From: Sulfurovum sp.
GTDB lineage: Bacteria > Campylobacterota > Campylobacteria > Campylobacterales > Sulfurovaceae
Assembly: GCA_020719895.1 (NCBI GenBank)
Contig: DYPM01000111.1
Span: forward strand, 1 to 5,473
Reading direction: 5' to 3'
Length of the DNA stretch: 5,473 nucleotides
Part shown: positions 1-5,473 of the stretch, piece after piece
Layout: each line of letters starts with the position of its first letter
Numbering within the stretch: position 1 is the first letter of the stretch
Translations under genes and position numbers: made by a program
The notes under the pieces: model-generated
Databases searched by the model: none
What the model was told of the DNA's origin: nothing
The model's input: the letters and a program-made list of their open reading frames with translations, nothing else

Positions 1-483
1 AAAGTCGTAAAAGATATGGGCGACGTCGACACTGATGGTGACTACGATAAACTCTATGCTTATGGTGCAAGAAGCTTCTCTATTTGGAGTACAGATGGAA
101 ACCTTGTTTATGACAGTGGTGATTTGATCTCCAAAAAAATCGCAGAAGTTCAACCTGCACTTTTCAATCAAGACAACGGTGCCATAGATGGTAGAAGTGG
201 TAACAAAGGTGGTGAGCCTGAAGCATTGACTGTAGGTGCTATCAGCGGTAAAACTTATGCGTTTGTAGGTCTTGAGAGACAAAATGCAATTCTTATCTAT
301 GATATCACCAATCCTACAGATGTGAAATTCCAAAGCTACTTTATCACCGAAACAGCAGGTGATATCTCTCCAGAGGGGATGAAGTTTGTACCAGCAGGCG
401 TCTCTCCAACGGGTAAAAATCTCCTTCTTGTTGCTTACGAAGTGAGTGGTTCTACTGCAATATATGAAGTTGAAGTAAAATAA
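1..483 (+). CDS. C-terminal part of a choice-of-anchor I family secreted protein (5' end outside window)
   Basis: The frame is open from base 1 to a TAA at 481-483, giving 160 residues of a protein whose start lies upstream. The fragment opens with the Asp-rich signature GDVDTDGDYD (bases 19-48), followed by LYAYGARSFSIW and LVYDSGD. This run is typical of the choice-of-anchor I family, a secreted beta-propeller-like group often annotated as alkaline phosphatase-like. Later come GGEPEALTVG (about 208-237), a propeller-like strand pattern TYAFVGLERQNAILIYDI, and ISPEGMKFVPAG near the end. The acidic cluster probably binds calcium (inference). The protein ends shortly after the last strand, IYEVEVK, with no visible C-terminal sorting domain, so any anchor must be N-terminal or absent. 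The true start, signal peptide and full length cannot be seen. Family assignment is by motif recognition; substrate and enzymatic activity are unknown. Confidence 0.8.
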   Translation, partial: KVVKDMGDVDTDGDYDKLYAYGARSFSIWSTDGNLVYDSGDLISKKIAEVQPALFNQDNGAIDGRSGNKGGEPEALTVGAISGKTYAFVGLERQNAILIYDITNPTDVKFQSYFITETAGDISPEGMKFVPAGVSPTGKNLLLVAYEVSGSTAIYEVEVK

Positions 484-731
484 CTTTGATTTTAAAAACC
501 TAAAACTACTGTGCCAAAAGGTGCAATAGCTTTAGGAGATGGCATGGACATTTGTCCTTGTCGCTTATTGGATACAAAAACAGATCTCTTCCAAAACCAA
601 ACCTTAAATACAAAGTGTGCAAACTCTCTTTCAAAAAGAGCATAGCATTAGTGTAATCTCAAAGAGCAAAACCCTGAAAGCTTTTTAATTAGAGTTCTTG
701 CAAAGTTCAAAATAACGCCTAATTGACGTCA
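484..731. other. Intergenic stretch without a recognised gene
   Basis: No recognisable gene, tRNA or known riboswitch is visible here. The stretch holds a hairpin at 499-536, small inverted repeats at 546-557 (GGACA/TGTCC) and 626-640 (CTCTTT/AAAGAG), and a short reading frame at 544-645 preceded by an AGGAG. The palindrome TGACGTCA at 724-731 abuts the folded repeat that follows. I see no convincing sigma-70 -35/-10 pair that could be assigned to the downstream gene. Confidence 0.6.
499..536. repeat. Nested hairpin after the choice-of-anchor I gene
   Basis: CCTAAA (499-504) pairs with TTTAGG (531-536). The pairing continues inward through CTA/TAG (506-508/527-529) and T510-A525, with mismatches at 505/530 and 509/526. 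It ends in GTGCC/GGTGC (511-515/520-524), which includes two G-U pairs, around an AAAA tetraloop. It begins 15 bases after the stop codon. On the + strand no T-run follows, so it is not a classic intrinsic terminator for the first gene, although it could protect a 3' end. Read on the - strand it is followed at once by five Ts (complement of 494-498), which is terminator-like, but no - strand gene is visible. Confidence 0.45.
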
Positions 732-842
732 GGGAATCTCTAAAAACTACATTTTGGATTGCTTCGGCTTTTACAAAGCCTCGCAATGACTGAATTTGTC
801 ATTGCAAACGTTGTGAAGCAATCTATGTTTTTAGAGGTTCCC
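732..842. repeat. Folded palindromic intergenic repeat (MITE/REP-like, about 111 bp)
   Basis: The outer arms are 16 bases each: GGGAATCTCTAAAAAC (732-747) pairs with GTTTTTAGAGGTTCCC (827-842) with one G-U pair. Inside, ATTGCTTC (758-765) pairs with GAAGCAAT (815-822), extended by G757-C823. Within that stem sit two separate hairpins: GGCTTT/AAAGCC (766-771/775-780, 3-base loop) and GCAATGAC/GTCATTGC (783-790/798-805, 7-base loop). The result is a branched cloverleaf-like fold. The words GGATTGCTTCG, CGCAATGAC and GTCATTGC with GAAGCAATCT resemble a type of short dispersed intergenic repeat I recognise from several bacterial phyla. It has no coding capacity. Whether it is mobilised by a transposase elsewhere, or acts as an RNA structure, cannot be told from one copy. 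Confidence 0.75.
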
Positions 843-853
843 GTCATTGTTTG

Positions 854-898
854 TCTTTTGAAAAAACTTGCCATTTAGGCAACTTTCTTTTCAAAAGA
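854..898. repeat. Long imperfect hairpin
   Basis: TCTTTTGAAAA (854-864) pairs perfectly with TTTTCAAAAGA (888-898). After a bulged C887, AA (865-866) pairs with TT (885-886). After a C/CT internal mismatch, TTGCC (868-872) pairs with GGCAA (878-882) around an ATTTA loop. The structure sits 11 bases beyond the folded repeat and may belong to the same composite intergenic element. No T-run follows, so it is not a standard terminator. Confidence 0.65.
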
Positions 899-900
899 TT

Positions 901-947
901 GCTAACGCTAAGTTGTCTTCGTGCATGAGGACTCACGCACTTCGTGC
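901..947. repeat. Cluster of short direct and inverted repeats
   Basis: CTTCGTGC occurs twice as a direct repeat (917-924 and 940-947). GCAC/GTGC form a small stem at 937-947. GTGCATGA (921-928) pairs with TCACGCAC (933-940) with one mismatch. CTAAG (908-912) is complementary to CTTAG (947-951) and could close the patch. The alternative pairings compete with each other, so no single fold can be asserted. No coding content is seen. Confidence 0.4.
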
Positions 948-948
948 T

Positions 949-975
949 TAGACTTCTTGTTTTGCAAGAAGTCTA
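949..975. repeat. Perfect 11-bp hairpin in the leader of the large lipoprotein gene
   Basis: TAGACTTCTTG (949-959) and CAAGAAGTCTA (965-975) are perfect inverted repeats around a TTTTG loop. The stem ends 16 bases before the AAGGA ribosome site and 27 bases before the ATG. If transcribed, it would sit as a 5' leader structure and could affect mRNA stability or ribosome access; an operator is also possible. It lacks a following T-run on either strand, so a terminator is unlikely. Confidence 0.6.
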
Positions 976-991
976 TTATAAAAACCCAAAA

Positions 992-996
992 AAGGA
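992..996 (+). promoter_or_regulatory. Ribosome binding site AAGGA
   Basis: AAGGA lies six bases upstream of the ATG at 1003. This decides the start against the in-frame ATG at 1027, which has only an A-run before it and would shorten the positively charged N-region of the signal peptide. Confidence 0.75.
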
Positions 997-1002
997 TAGT
1001 TT

Positions 1003-4000
1003 ATGTTTAATGTAACAGATAAAAAAATGTTACTTTCGCTTGCGACAGCAGTTGCGATCGTGACAATGAGTGGATGTACTATAGATAAAAAGAAAACTTC
1101 TTCCGCTCCCGCTCCCGCACCTGTAGTGCAAGCTTCAAAAACCCTTGCTTTTGCACCAGTCGCAGTAGAGACAACCAATCAAAATGCTTTTTCTTACACC
1201 CACAGCGTGGCAGTTGATGGCGTTTCTACTGATGTGACCTACTCGGAGCTAATGAGAACAGGACGCACCGATAATGGCGAAATTTTCGGTGGTGTCAAAG
1301 ATCACAACGGCGTGTTGATGACTTTTGGTGATGGTTCACCGTATATTTGTAATGGTACCAATAGCGGTGTTGGTTCAGGGCTTGATTACACTTCTATCTT
1401 ACAAAAAGACAATAAACTCTATATGGTATCTCAGTTTGAGTGTTCAATCGGTGCGATGTATATGGCTGAGCTTGAGCAAAATACTCAAACAGGCGTGATG
1501 ACACCAAAGAGTGGTACGTTGAAGTTTATTGATCAAAGTAGCGAGTTTGGTGGCTGGACACACTGTGCAGGGATGAAGACACCGTGGGAGAGCCACCTTG
1601 GAAGTGAAGAATATGAGCCTGATGCACGCAAAATTGGAAATGGCAGTAGCGATAGTTACTATACTGAAGTAAAAAAATATTGGAACCAAAATGCGTCATT
1701 GGTTTCTCCATACTATTATGGATGGGCAACTGAAACAAAAATTGCAAATGGTACGCCAGACTACACCAAACACTACAATATGGGACGTTTTTCTCACGAG
1801 CTTGAGTATGTGATGCCTGATAGCAAAACATCTTATATGACAGATGATGATACTAACGTCGGATTGTATATGTTTATCGCCGATACTGCGTCAGATTTGA
1901 GTGCAGGTAAGCTTTATGCAGCGAAGTTTGAACAGACTCAAACCAATAAAGGCGGTTCGTTCAATCTCTCATGGATTGATTTAGGTCATGCAAGCGATAG
2001 CGAAATCCGTGCGATGGTGACAACAAAGCCGACATTCTCTGATATTTTTGACGTAGCAGAGCCTTTGTGTGCAGATATGTGTCCGACAGGATTTACTTCT
2101 ATCAATACACGAACAGGTCATGAGTGTTTGAAAGTGAGAGAGGGCAAAGAGCTTATGGCTTCACGTCTTGAGACACGCCGTTACGCTGCGATGAAAGGTG
2201 CTACAACAGAGCTTAGAAAAGAAGAGGGGATTGACTATGATCCTGTACACAATAGACTCTATGTCGCGATTAGTGAAGTGACAAATGGTATGACCAAAAG
2301 CGATACTTATGATAAAGGTGGTAGTAAAGATATCGCATTGTCAGGGAACGGTTGTGGTGCTATTTATGCACTTGATATCGAAAGTGACACTACTCTTGGG
2401 ACAAACTATAAAGCGAAAAACTTCTATGCGATTCTCTATGGTGAAACAAAAGACTATACAGGGACACCATATGCAGGCAATAGTTGTGATGTGAATGGTA
2501 TTTCAGGTCCAGATAACCTTACATATATAGCAAACAGTGACACATTGATTATCGCTGAAGACACTTCAGGACATACCAACAATATGCTGTGGGCATACAA
2601 TGTAGTCAGTGGAGATCTTACTCGTATCGGAAGCGTTCCAGTAGGTGCAGAGGCTACAAGTACATTTTGGTATCAAAATATCAACGATTACTCTTATATG
2701 ACATTTGTGACACAACACCCATCAAGTGCCAAAGAGTCTACAGTGGGAGTTTTTAGTATCAAAAATGCATTGACCTCCAATTTGACAATACAAACTACAC
2801 AAAGCGATTGTGAAGAGGCACATAAAGTATGGAATTCAACACTCAATCAGTGTTTTTTCGCAACCCAAACAATAGACTATACTCAAACTGCTCCATTTGA
2901 TGGTGCATCAGCAAGCGGTAGTTGCTATACAGTAGGCGGTGGCATTGTATTTGGTAGCGATTTTGAGTGTGGACTCATGCAACCATGGCAGACTTACAGC
3001 GAAGCAAGCACTGCAAACTGGGTCAATGCAACTTATGGTGGCGACAGATATGCGTATATCAGTGGATACGGTGCTGATGAGCCGAGCAAAGATTGGCTTA
3101 TTTCTCCGAAACTTACACTTAGTGGTGATGAGAAATTGAGCTTCAACTCTGCAAAAGGGTATAAGGGTTCGGATATTGTTGTGTATATCTCTAAAGACTA
3201 CACAGGTAGTGGCAATCCAAGAGATGCGACATGGACAAAACTCAATGCAACCATCGCATCAAGCGAAGTGAAAAACTATCTATGGACTGCGTCAGGGGAT
3301 ATTGATCTTTCGGCGTATGCAGGTGATGCGTATATCGCTTTCTATCACGAAGCACCAGGCACTACAAGCAATCAAGTGGCAAACTGGGAAGTGGACGATA
3401 TAGTAATCAAAGGTTCAGGTTCTGCAACTGTGCCGTTCCAAGCAGAGTTTACGATGAGTCAAGCAACAGCACTTACTATCGACTATACAGAATTCAAAAG
3501 CAGTGTAAGCGCTGGCGTAAGACCATACACTTATAGTTGGAATATGGGCGATGGTACGACAAAAACAGAAGAGAGTTTCTGCTACAGATACACAACAGCA
3601 GGAAATTTTAATGTCACATTAAACGTGACTGATAAAGAGGGTGCCGTCATCTCCACAGAGGCAAAAGCTATCAAGATTAGCAATCCAATCAATGAGCAAG
3701 TACCTGCAAATGACGCACAGCTTAGAGTAGCAACATTCAACTCATACCTCAATAGAACAACATACGGAAAGCTTTACAGTGATCTTGTGCGAGATAATGA
3801 TACACAAGTAAAAAATGTGGCACACATTATTCAAATGGTCAAACCAGATATCATTTTGATCAATGAGTTTGACTACAACGGCTCTGCAAACGTTGATCTT
3901 TTGATCCAAAACTATCTTAATGTTGCACAAGGAGATGCTGATACGATCGACTATCCGTACTATTATGTAGCGCCTTCTAACACAGGTACTCCGACAGGTT

Positions 4001-5337
4001 TAGATATCAACAATAACGGCGTGATTGGTGCTCCAGGCTCAGGACAAGCGTATGGTGATGACTCTTATGGATTTGGTGAGTTTGAAGGTCAGTATGCGAT
4101 GGTGGTGCTTTCTAAGTATCCAATAGAGAGTGCCAATATCCGTACTTTTACTCATTTCTTATGGAAAGATATGCCAAGTGCAAACCTTCCAACCAAAAAT
4201 GGATCAAGCTACTACATTCAACAAGTGCTTGATATCTATAGACTCTCCTCGAAAAACCACTGGGATATTCCTGTAAATGTCAATGGCAAAATCATACACG
4301 TACTTGCATCACACCCAACACCACCAACATTTGATGATGGTGACAAAGATGTCACAGCGAGTGCAGTCGATTGGAATGGTCTAAGAAACCATGACGAGAT
4401 TCGTTTGTGGGCCGATTATGTATCAGGCGAAAACTATATGTATGACGACAACAACAACTTTGGCGGTATGGAAGCAAATACTCGCTTCGTGATCTTGGGT
4501 GACCAAAATGCAGATCCAGATGAAGGTGATAGTTACCAAAATGCAATTATGCAATTCCTTAGCAATCCATATATTAATGCGTCAGTCACTCCAAAAAGCA
4601 AAGGTGCGACAAGTGAAGGTGTGGCTAAACGTGAGTATGACGATACGGCAAACTGGAGTATGAGAGCAGACTATGTACTTCCTTCTCTTTTTGGATTTGA
4701 AATTGATGATTGTCATGTGTTTTGGCCAGAGTTGAACGACGTAAAACACTATCTTATGGAGCAAAATCCTAATGGAGAAAACTCTTCAGATCACAGACTT
4801 GTATGGTGTGACCTCAATATCACCGATGCAAATGGTACAAGAGCAGGCGATGGTGGCACAGGCGGTGTAGTAAGTTCACTTACAACAAATTTTAACACAG
4901 GCACATTTGAAGGCTGGACACCTAAGAGCTACTCAAGCACAAAGGATTGGACAGTTGCAACTTACGGTACGCCACTTCTTAAAGTCACAGGATATGGCGA
5001 TAGCAGTGCAGTGTCAGACGACTGGATCGTCTCTCCCGAACTTACTTTTGTAAATGGACAAACCCTTACTTTTGATAATGTACTAAATCATACAGGCAGT
5101 ACATGTAGAGTACTCGTTTCGACTGATTATAATGGTGCGGGAGATCCTGCGTCAGCGACATGGACAACTCTTGCAACCTATACAGCCAGTGCAGGCAATT
5201 TTACGCTTGTCTCTTCAGGTGCGATGAGTCTTTCTGCTTTTGCTGGAAACAATGGATATATTGCATTCCGCCATACCAATGCAGTAGTGGGTACTTCGGG
5301 TACATGGGAAGTTGACAATATCGTGGTGATCAAATGA
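1003..5337 (+). CDS. Modular surface lipoprotein: PhoX/DUF839-like phosphatase, choice-of-anchor J, PKD, EEP phosphodiesterase/nuclease, choice-of-anchor J (1444 aa)
   Basis: A lipoprotein signal peptide spans residues 1-25 (hydrophobic 9-22, lipobox MSGC, lipid Cys25; the +2 residue is Thr, not Asp, which suits outer-membrane sorting), then an Ala-Pro linker. Residues about 50-580 look like PhoX/DUF839: HCAGMKTPW with Cys188, SEE (201-203), GRFSHE (261-266), DDD (281-283), RRYAAMKGATTE (392-403), GPDNL (502-506) and AEDTSGHTNNMLWAY (518-532). Residues about 650-804 are a choice-of-anchor J jelly-roll (DWLISP, WEVDDIVI). Residues about 810-895 are a PKD domain (WNMGDGT, 846-852). Residues about 907-1275 are an EEP domain: ATFN (910-913), NEFDY with Glu955, LSKYP, SHPTPP with His1104, RNHDE (1128-1132), GDQNAD with Asp1167 and Asn1169, RADYVLPS, and SDH (1262-1264). 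Residues about 1296-1444 are a second choice-of-anchor J. Likely role (inference): cleaving phosphodiesters, then phosphomonoesters, at the cell surface. Substrates are not shown; nuclease, phospholipase-like or phosphatase action of the EEP part all remain possible. Confidence 0.88.
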   Translation: MFNVTDKKMLLSLATAVAIVTMSGCTIDKKKTSSAPAPAPVVQASKTLAFAPVAVETTNQNAFSYTHSVAVDGVSTDVTYSELMRTGRTDNGEIFGGVKDHNGVLMTFGDGSPYICNGTNSGVGSGLDYTSILQKDNKLYMVSQFECSIGAMYMAELEQNTQTGVMTPKSGTLKFIDQSSEFGGWTHCAGMKTPWESHLGSEEYEPDARKIGNGSSDSYYTEVKKYWNQNASLVSPYYYGWATETKIANGTPDYTKHYNMGRFSHELEYVMPDSKTSYMTDDDTNVGLYMFIADTASDLSAGKLYAAKFEQTQTNKGGSFNLSWIDLGHASDSEIRAMVTTKPTFSDIFDVAEPLCADMCPTGFTSINTRTGHECLKVREGKELMASRLETRRYAAMKGATTELRKEEGIDYDPVHNRLYVAISEVTNGMTKSDTYDKGGSKDIALSGNGCGAIYALDIESDTTLGTNYKAKNFYAILYGETKDYTGTPYAGNSCDVNGISGPDNLTYIANSDTLIIAEDTSGHTNNMLWAYNVVSGDLTRIGSVPVGAEATSTFWYQNINDYSYMTFVTQHPSSAKESTVGVFSIKNALTSNLTIQTTQSDCEEAHKVWNSTLNQCFFATQTIDYTQTAPFDGASASGSCYTVGGGIVFGSDFECGLMQPWQTYSEASTANWVNATYGGDRYAYISGYGADEPSKDWLISPKLTLSGDEKLSFNSAKGYKGSDIVVYISKDYTGSGNPRDATWTKLNATIASSEVKNYLWTASGDIDLSAYAGDAYIAFYHEAPGTTSNQVANWEVDDIVIKGSGSATVPFQAEFTMSQATALTIDYTEFKSSVSAGVRPYTYSWNMGDGTTKTEESFCYRYTTAGNFNVTLNVTDKEGAVISTEAKAIKISNPINEQVPANDAQLRVATFNSYLNRTTYGKLYSDLVRDNDTQVKNVAHIIQMVKPDIILINEFDYNGSANVDLLIQNYLNVAQGDADTIDYPYYYVAPSNTGTPTGLDINNNGVIGAPGSGQAYGDDSYGFGEFEGQYAMVVLSKYPIESANIRTFTHFLWKDMPSANLPTKNGSSYYIQQVLDIYRLSSKNHWDIPVNVNGKIIHVLASHPTPPTFDDGDKDVTASAVDWNGLRNHDEIRLWADYVSGENYMYDDNNNFGGMEANTRFVILGDQNADPDEGDSYQNAIMQFLSNPYINASVTPKSKGATSEGVAKREYDDTANWSMRADYVLPSLFGFEIDDCHVFWPELNDVKHYLMEQNPNGENSSDHRLVWCDLNITDANGTRAGDGGTGGVVSSLTTNFNTGTFEGWTPKSYSSTKDWTVATYGTPLLKVTGYGDSSAVSDDWIVSPELTFVNGQTLTFDNVLNHTGSTCRVLVSTDYNGAGDPASATWTTLATYTASAGNFTLVSSGAMSLSAFAGNNGYIAFRHTNAVVGTSGTWEVDNIVVIK

Positions 5338-5473
5338 AACATATTTTTTTAATCTTTGTTCTTTTTGCGTTTGTTGGATGTACGGAGTCTCCTACAGAGA
5401 ATCCTACACCAACAGCTACCATTGCTCCGACAGAAACGCCAACTAATAATCCAACACCAACACCAACACCAAC
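5334..5473 (+). CDS. N-terminal part of a small-signal lipoprotein with a Pro-Thr repeat linker (3' end outside window)
   Basis: The ATG at 5334 overlaps the TGA of the large gene (ATGA), and the frame stays open to the window end, giving 46 full codons. The protein starts MKHIFLIFVLFAFVGC: one Lys, a hydrophobic stretch, then lipobox FVGC with lipid Cys16, followed by Thr-Glu. From about residue 20 it becomes a Pro/Thr-rich linker that ends in PTPTPTPT. Such linkers commonly hold a surface domain away from the membrane, so a folded domain probably follows outside the window; its nature cannot be told. The ribosome site is weak (GGTGAT at 5325-5330), which with the overlap suggests translational coupling to the large lipoprotein and a shared transcript. 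It was missed by simple length cut-offs because it is truncated by the window. Confidence 0.8.
   Translation, partial: MKHIFLIFVLFAFVGCTESPTENPTPTATIAPTETPTNNPTPTPTP
5451..5473 (+). repeat. Tandem hexanucleotide repeat CCAACA (Pro-Thr codons)
   Basis: Three full copies and a partial fourth of CCAACA run to the window edge, inside the downstream lipoprotein gene. Each unit encodes Pro-Thr. Because the unit is six bases, copy-number change would alter linker length without a frameshift. The true repeat length lies beyond the window. Confidence 0.8.

Noticed and set aside
511..645. A 44-codon frame starting at GTG 511
   Set aside because: No ribosome site precedes the GTG, and the start sits inside the hairpin at 499-536. 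Only the shorter ATG 544 version is worth keeping as a weak observation.
732..947. A CRISPR array or a tRNA gene, suggested by repeats and a cloverleaf-like fold
   Set aside because: There are no regularly spaced identical repeats with unique spacers. The fold lacks an acceptor stem of tRNA size, a T-loop sequence and an anticodon arm.
949..975. The perfect hairpin as an intrinsic terminator
   Set aside because: Neither strand has a T-run right after the stem, and its position just ahead of a ribosome site suits a leader structure better.
954..982. A sigma-70 promoter made of TTCTTG (954-959) and TATAAA (977-982) with 17-base spacing
   Set aside because: The -35 is a poor match, the elements lie inside the hairpin, and transcription would start almost at the ribosome site, leaving nearly no leader.
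484..1002. A Pho box upstream of the large gene
   Set aside because: I looked for CTGTCAT-type direct repeats and for GTTTC-type repeats of the Campylobacter kind and saw neither in recognisable spacing.
948..1178. A 76-codon reading frame on the - strand covering the start of the large gene
   Set aside because: It lies opposite the signal peptide and linker of a well-supported gene, uses the hairpin region for its end and has no recognisable family. It is best explained as a shadow of the Ala/Pro-rich coding on the + strand.
1027..5337. Alternative start of the large gene at ATG 1027
   Set aside because: There is no purine-rich ribosome site at the right spacing, and this start would remove the two lysines that form the charged N-region of the lipoprotein signal.

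Overview
The window holds one complete large gene between two genes cut by its ends, all on the + strand. The coding sequence is moderately AT-rich. The start of the large gene has a clear AAGGA ribosome site, and two of the proteins begin with lipoprotein signal peptides. Together with the family content (choice-of-anchor I, a PhoX/DUF839-like phosphatase, choice-of-anchor J modules), this suggests a Gram-negative environmental bacterium. Codon choice and the style of the intergenic repeat remind me of sulfur-oxidising Campylobacterota (Sulfurimonas/Sulfurovum-like). That placement is an impression; no rRNA or housekeeping marker is present to confirm it.

Layout. Bases 1-483 are the C-terminal end of a secreted choice-of-anchor I family protein. 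Bases 484-1002 are a 519-base intergenic region rich in secondary structure: a hairpin just after the first gene (499-536), an unremarkable stretch to about 731, a 111-base folded palindromic repeat (732-842), a second long hairpin (854-898), a patch of short direct and inverted repeats (901-947) and a perfect 11-bp hairpin (949-975) just upstream of the next ribosome site. Bases 1003-5337 encode a 1444-residue modular lipoprotein. From 5334 a further lipoprotein gene starts, overlapping the big gene's stop codon in an ATGA arrangement. It runs off the window inside a Pro-Thr repeat.

The large protein is the point of interest. In order it carries a lipobox, a PhoX/DUF839-like phosphatase domain, a choice-of-anchor J jelly-roll, a PKD domain, an endonuclease/exonuclease/phosphatase (EEP) domain with its recognisable catalytic motifs intact, and a second choice-of-anchor J domain. 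It therefore looks like a surface-anchored enzyme joining a probable phosphodiesterase/nuclease to a probable phosphomonoesterase. One plausible job is a two-step release of phosphate from extracellular DNA or other phosphodiesters. The overlapping downstream lipoprotein is likely co-expressed. The upstream choice-of-anchor I protein belongs to a family often annotated beside or as alkaline phosphatase, so the locus may serve phosphate scavenging. I saw no clear Pho box, and this role is inference.
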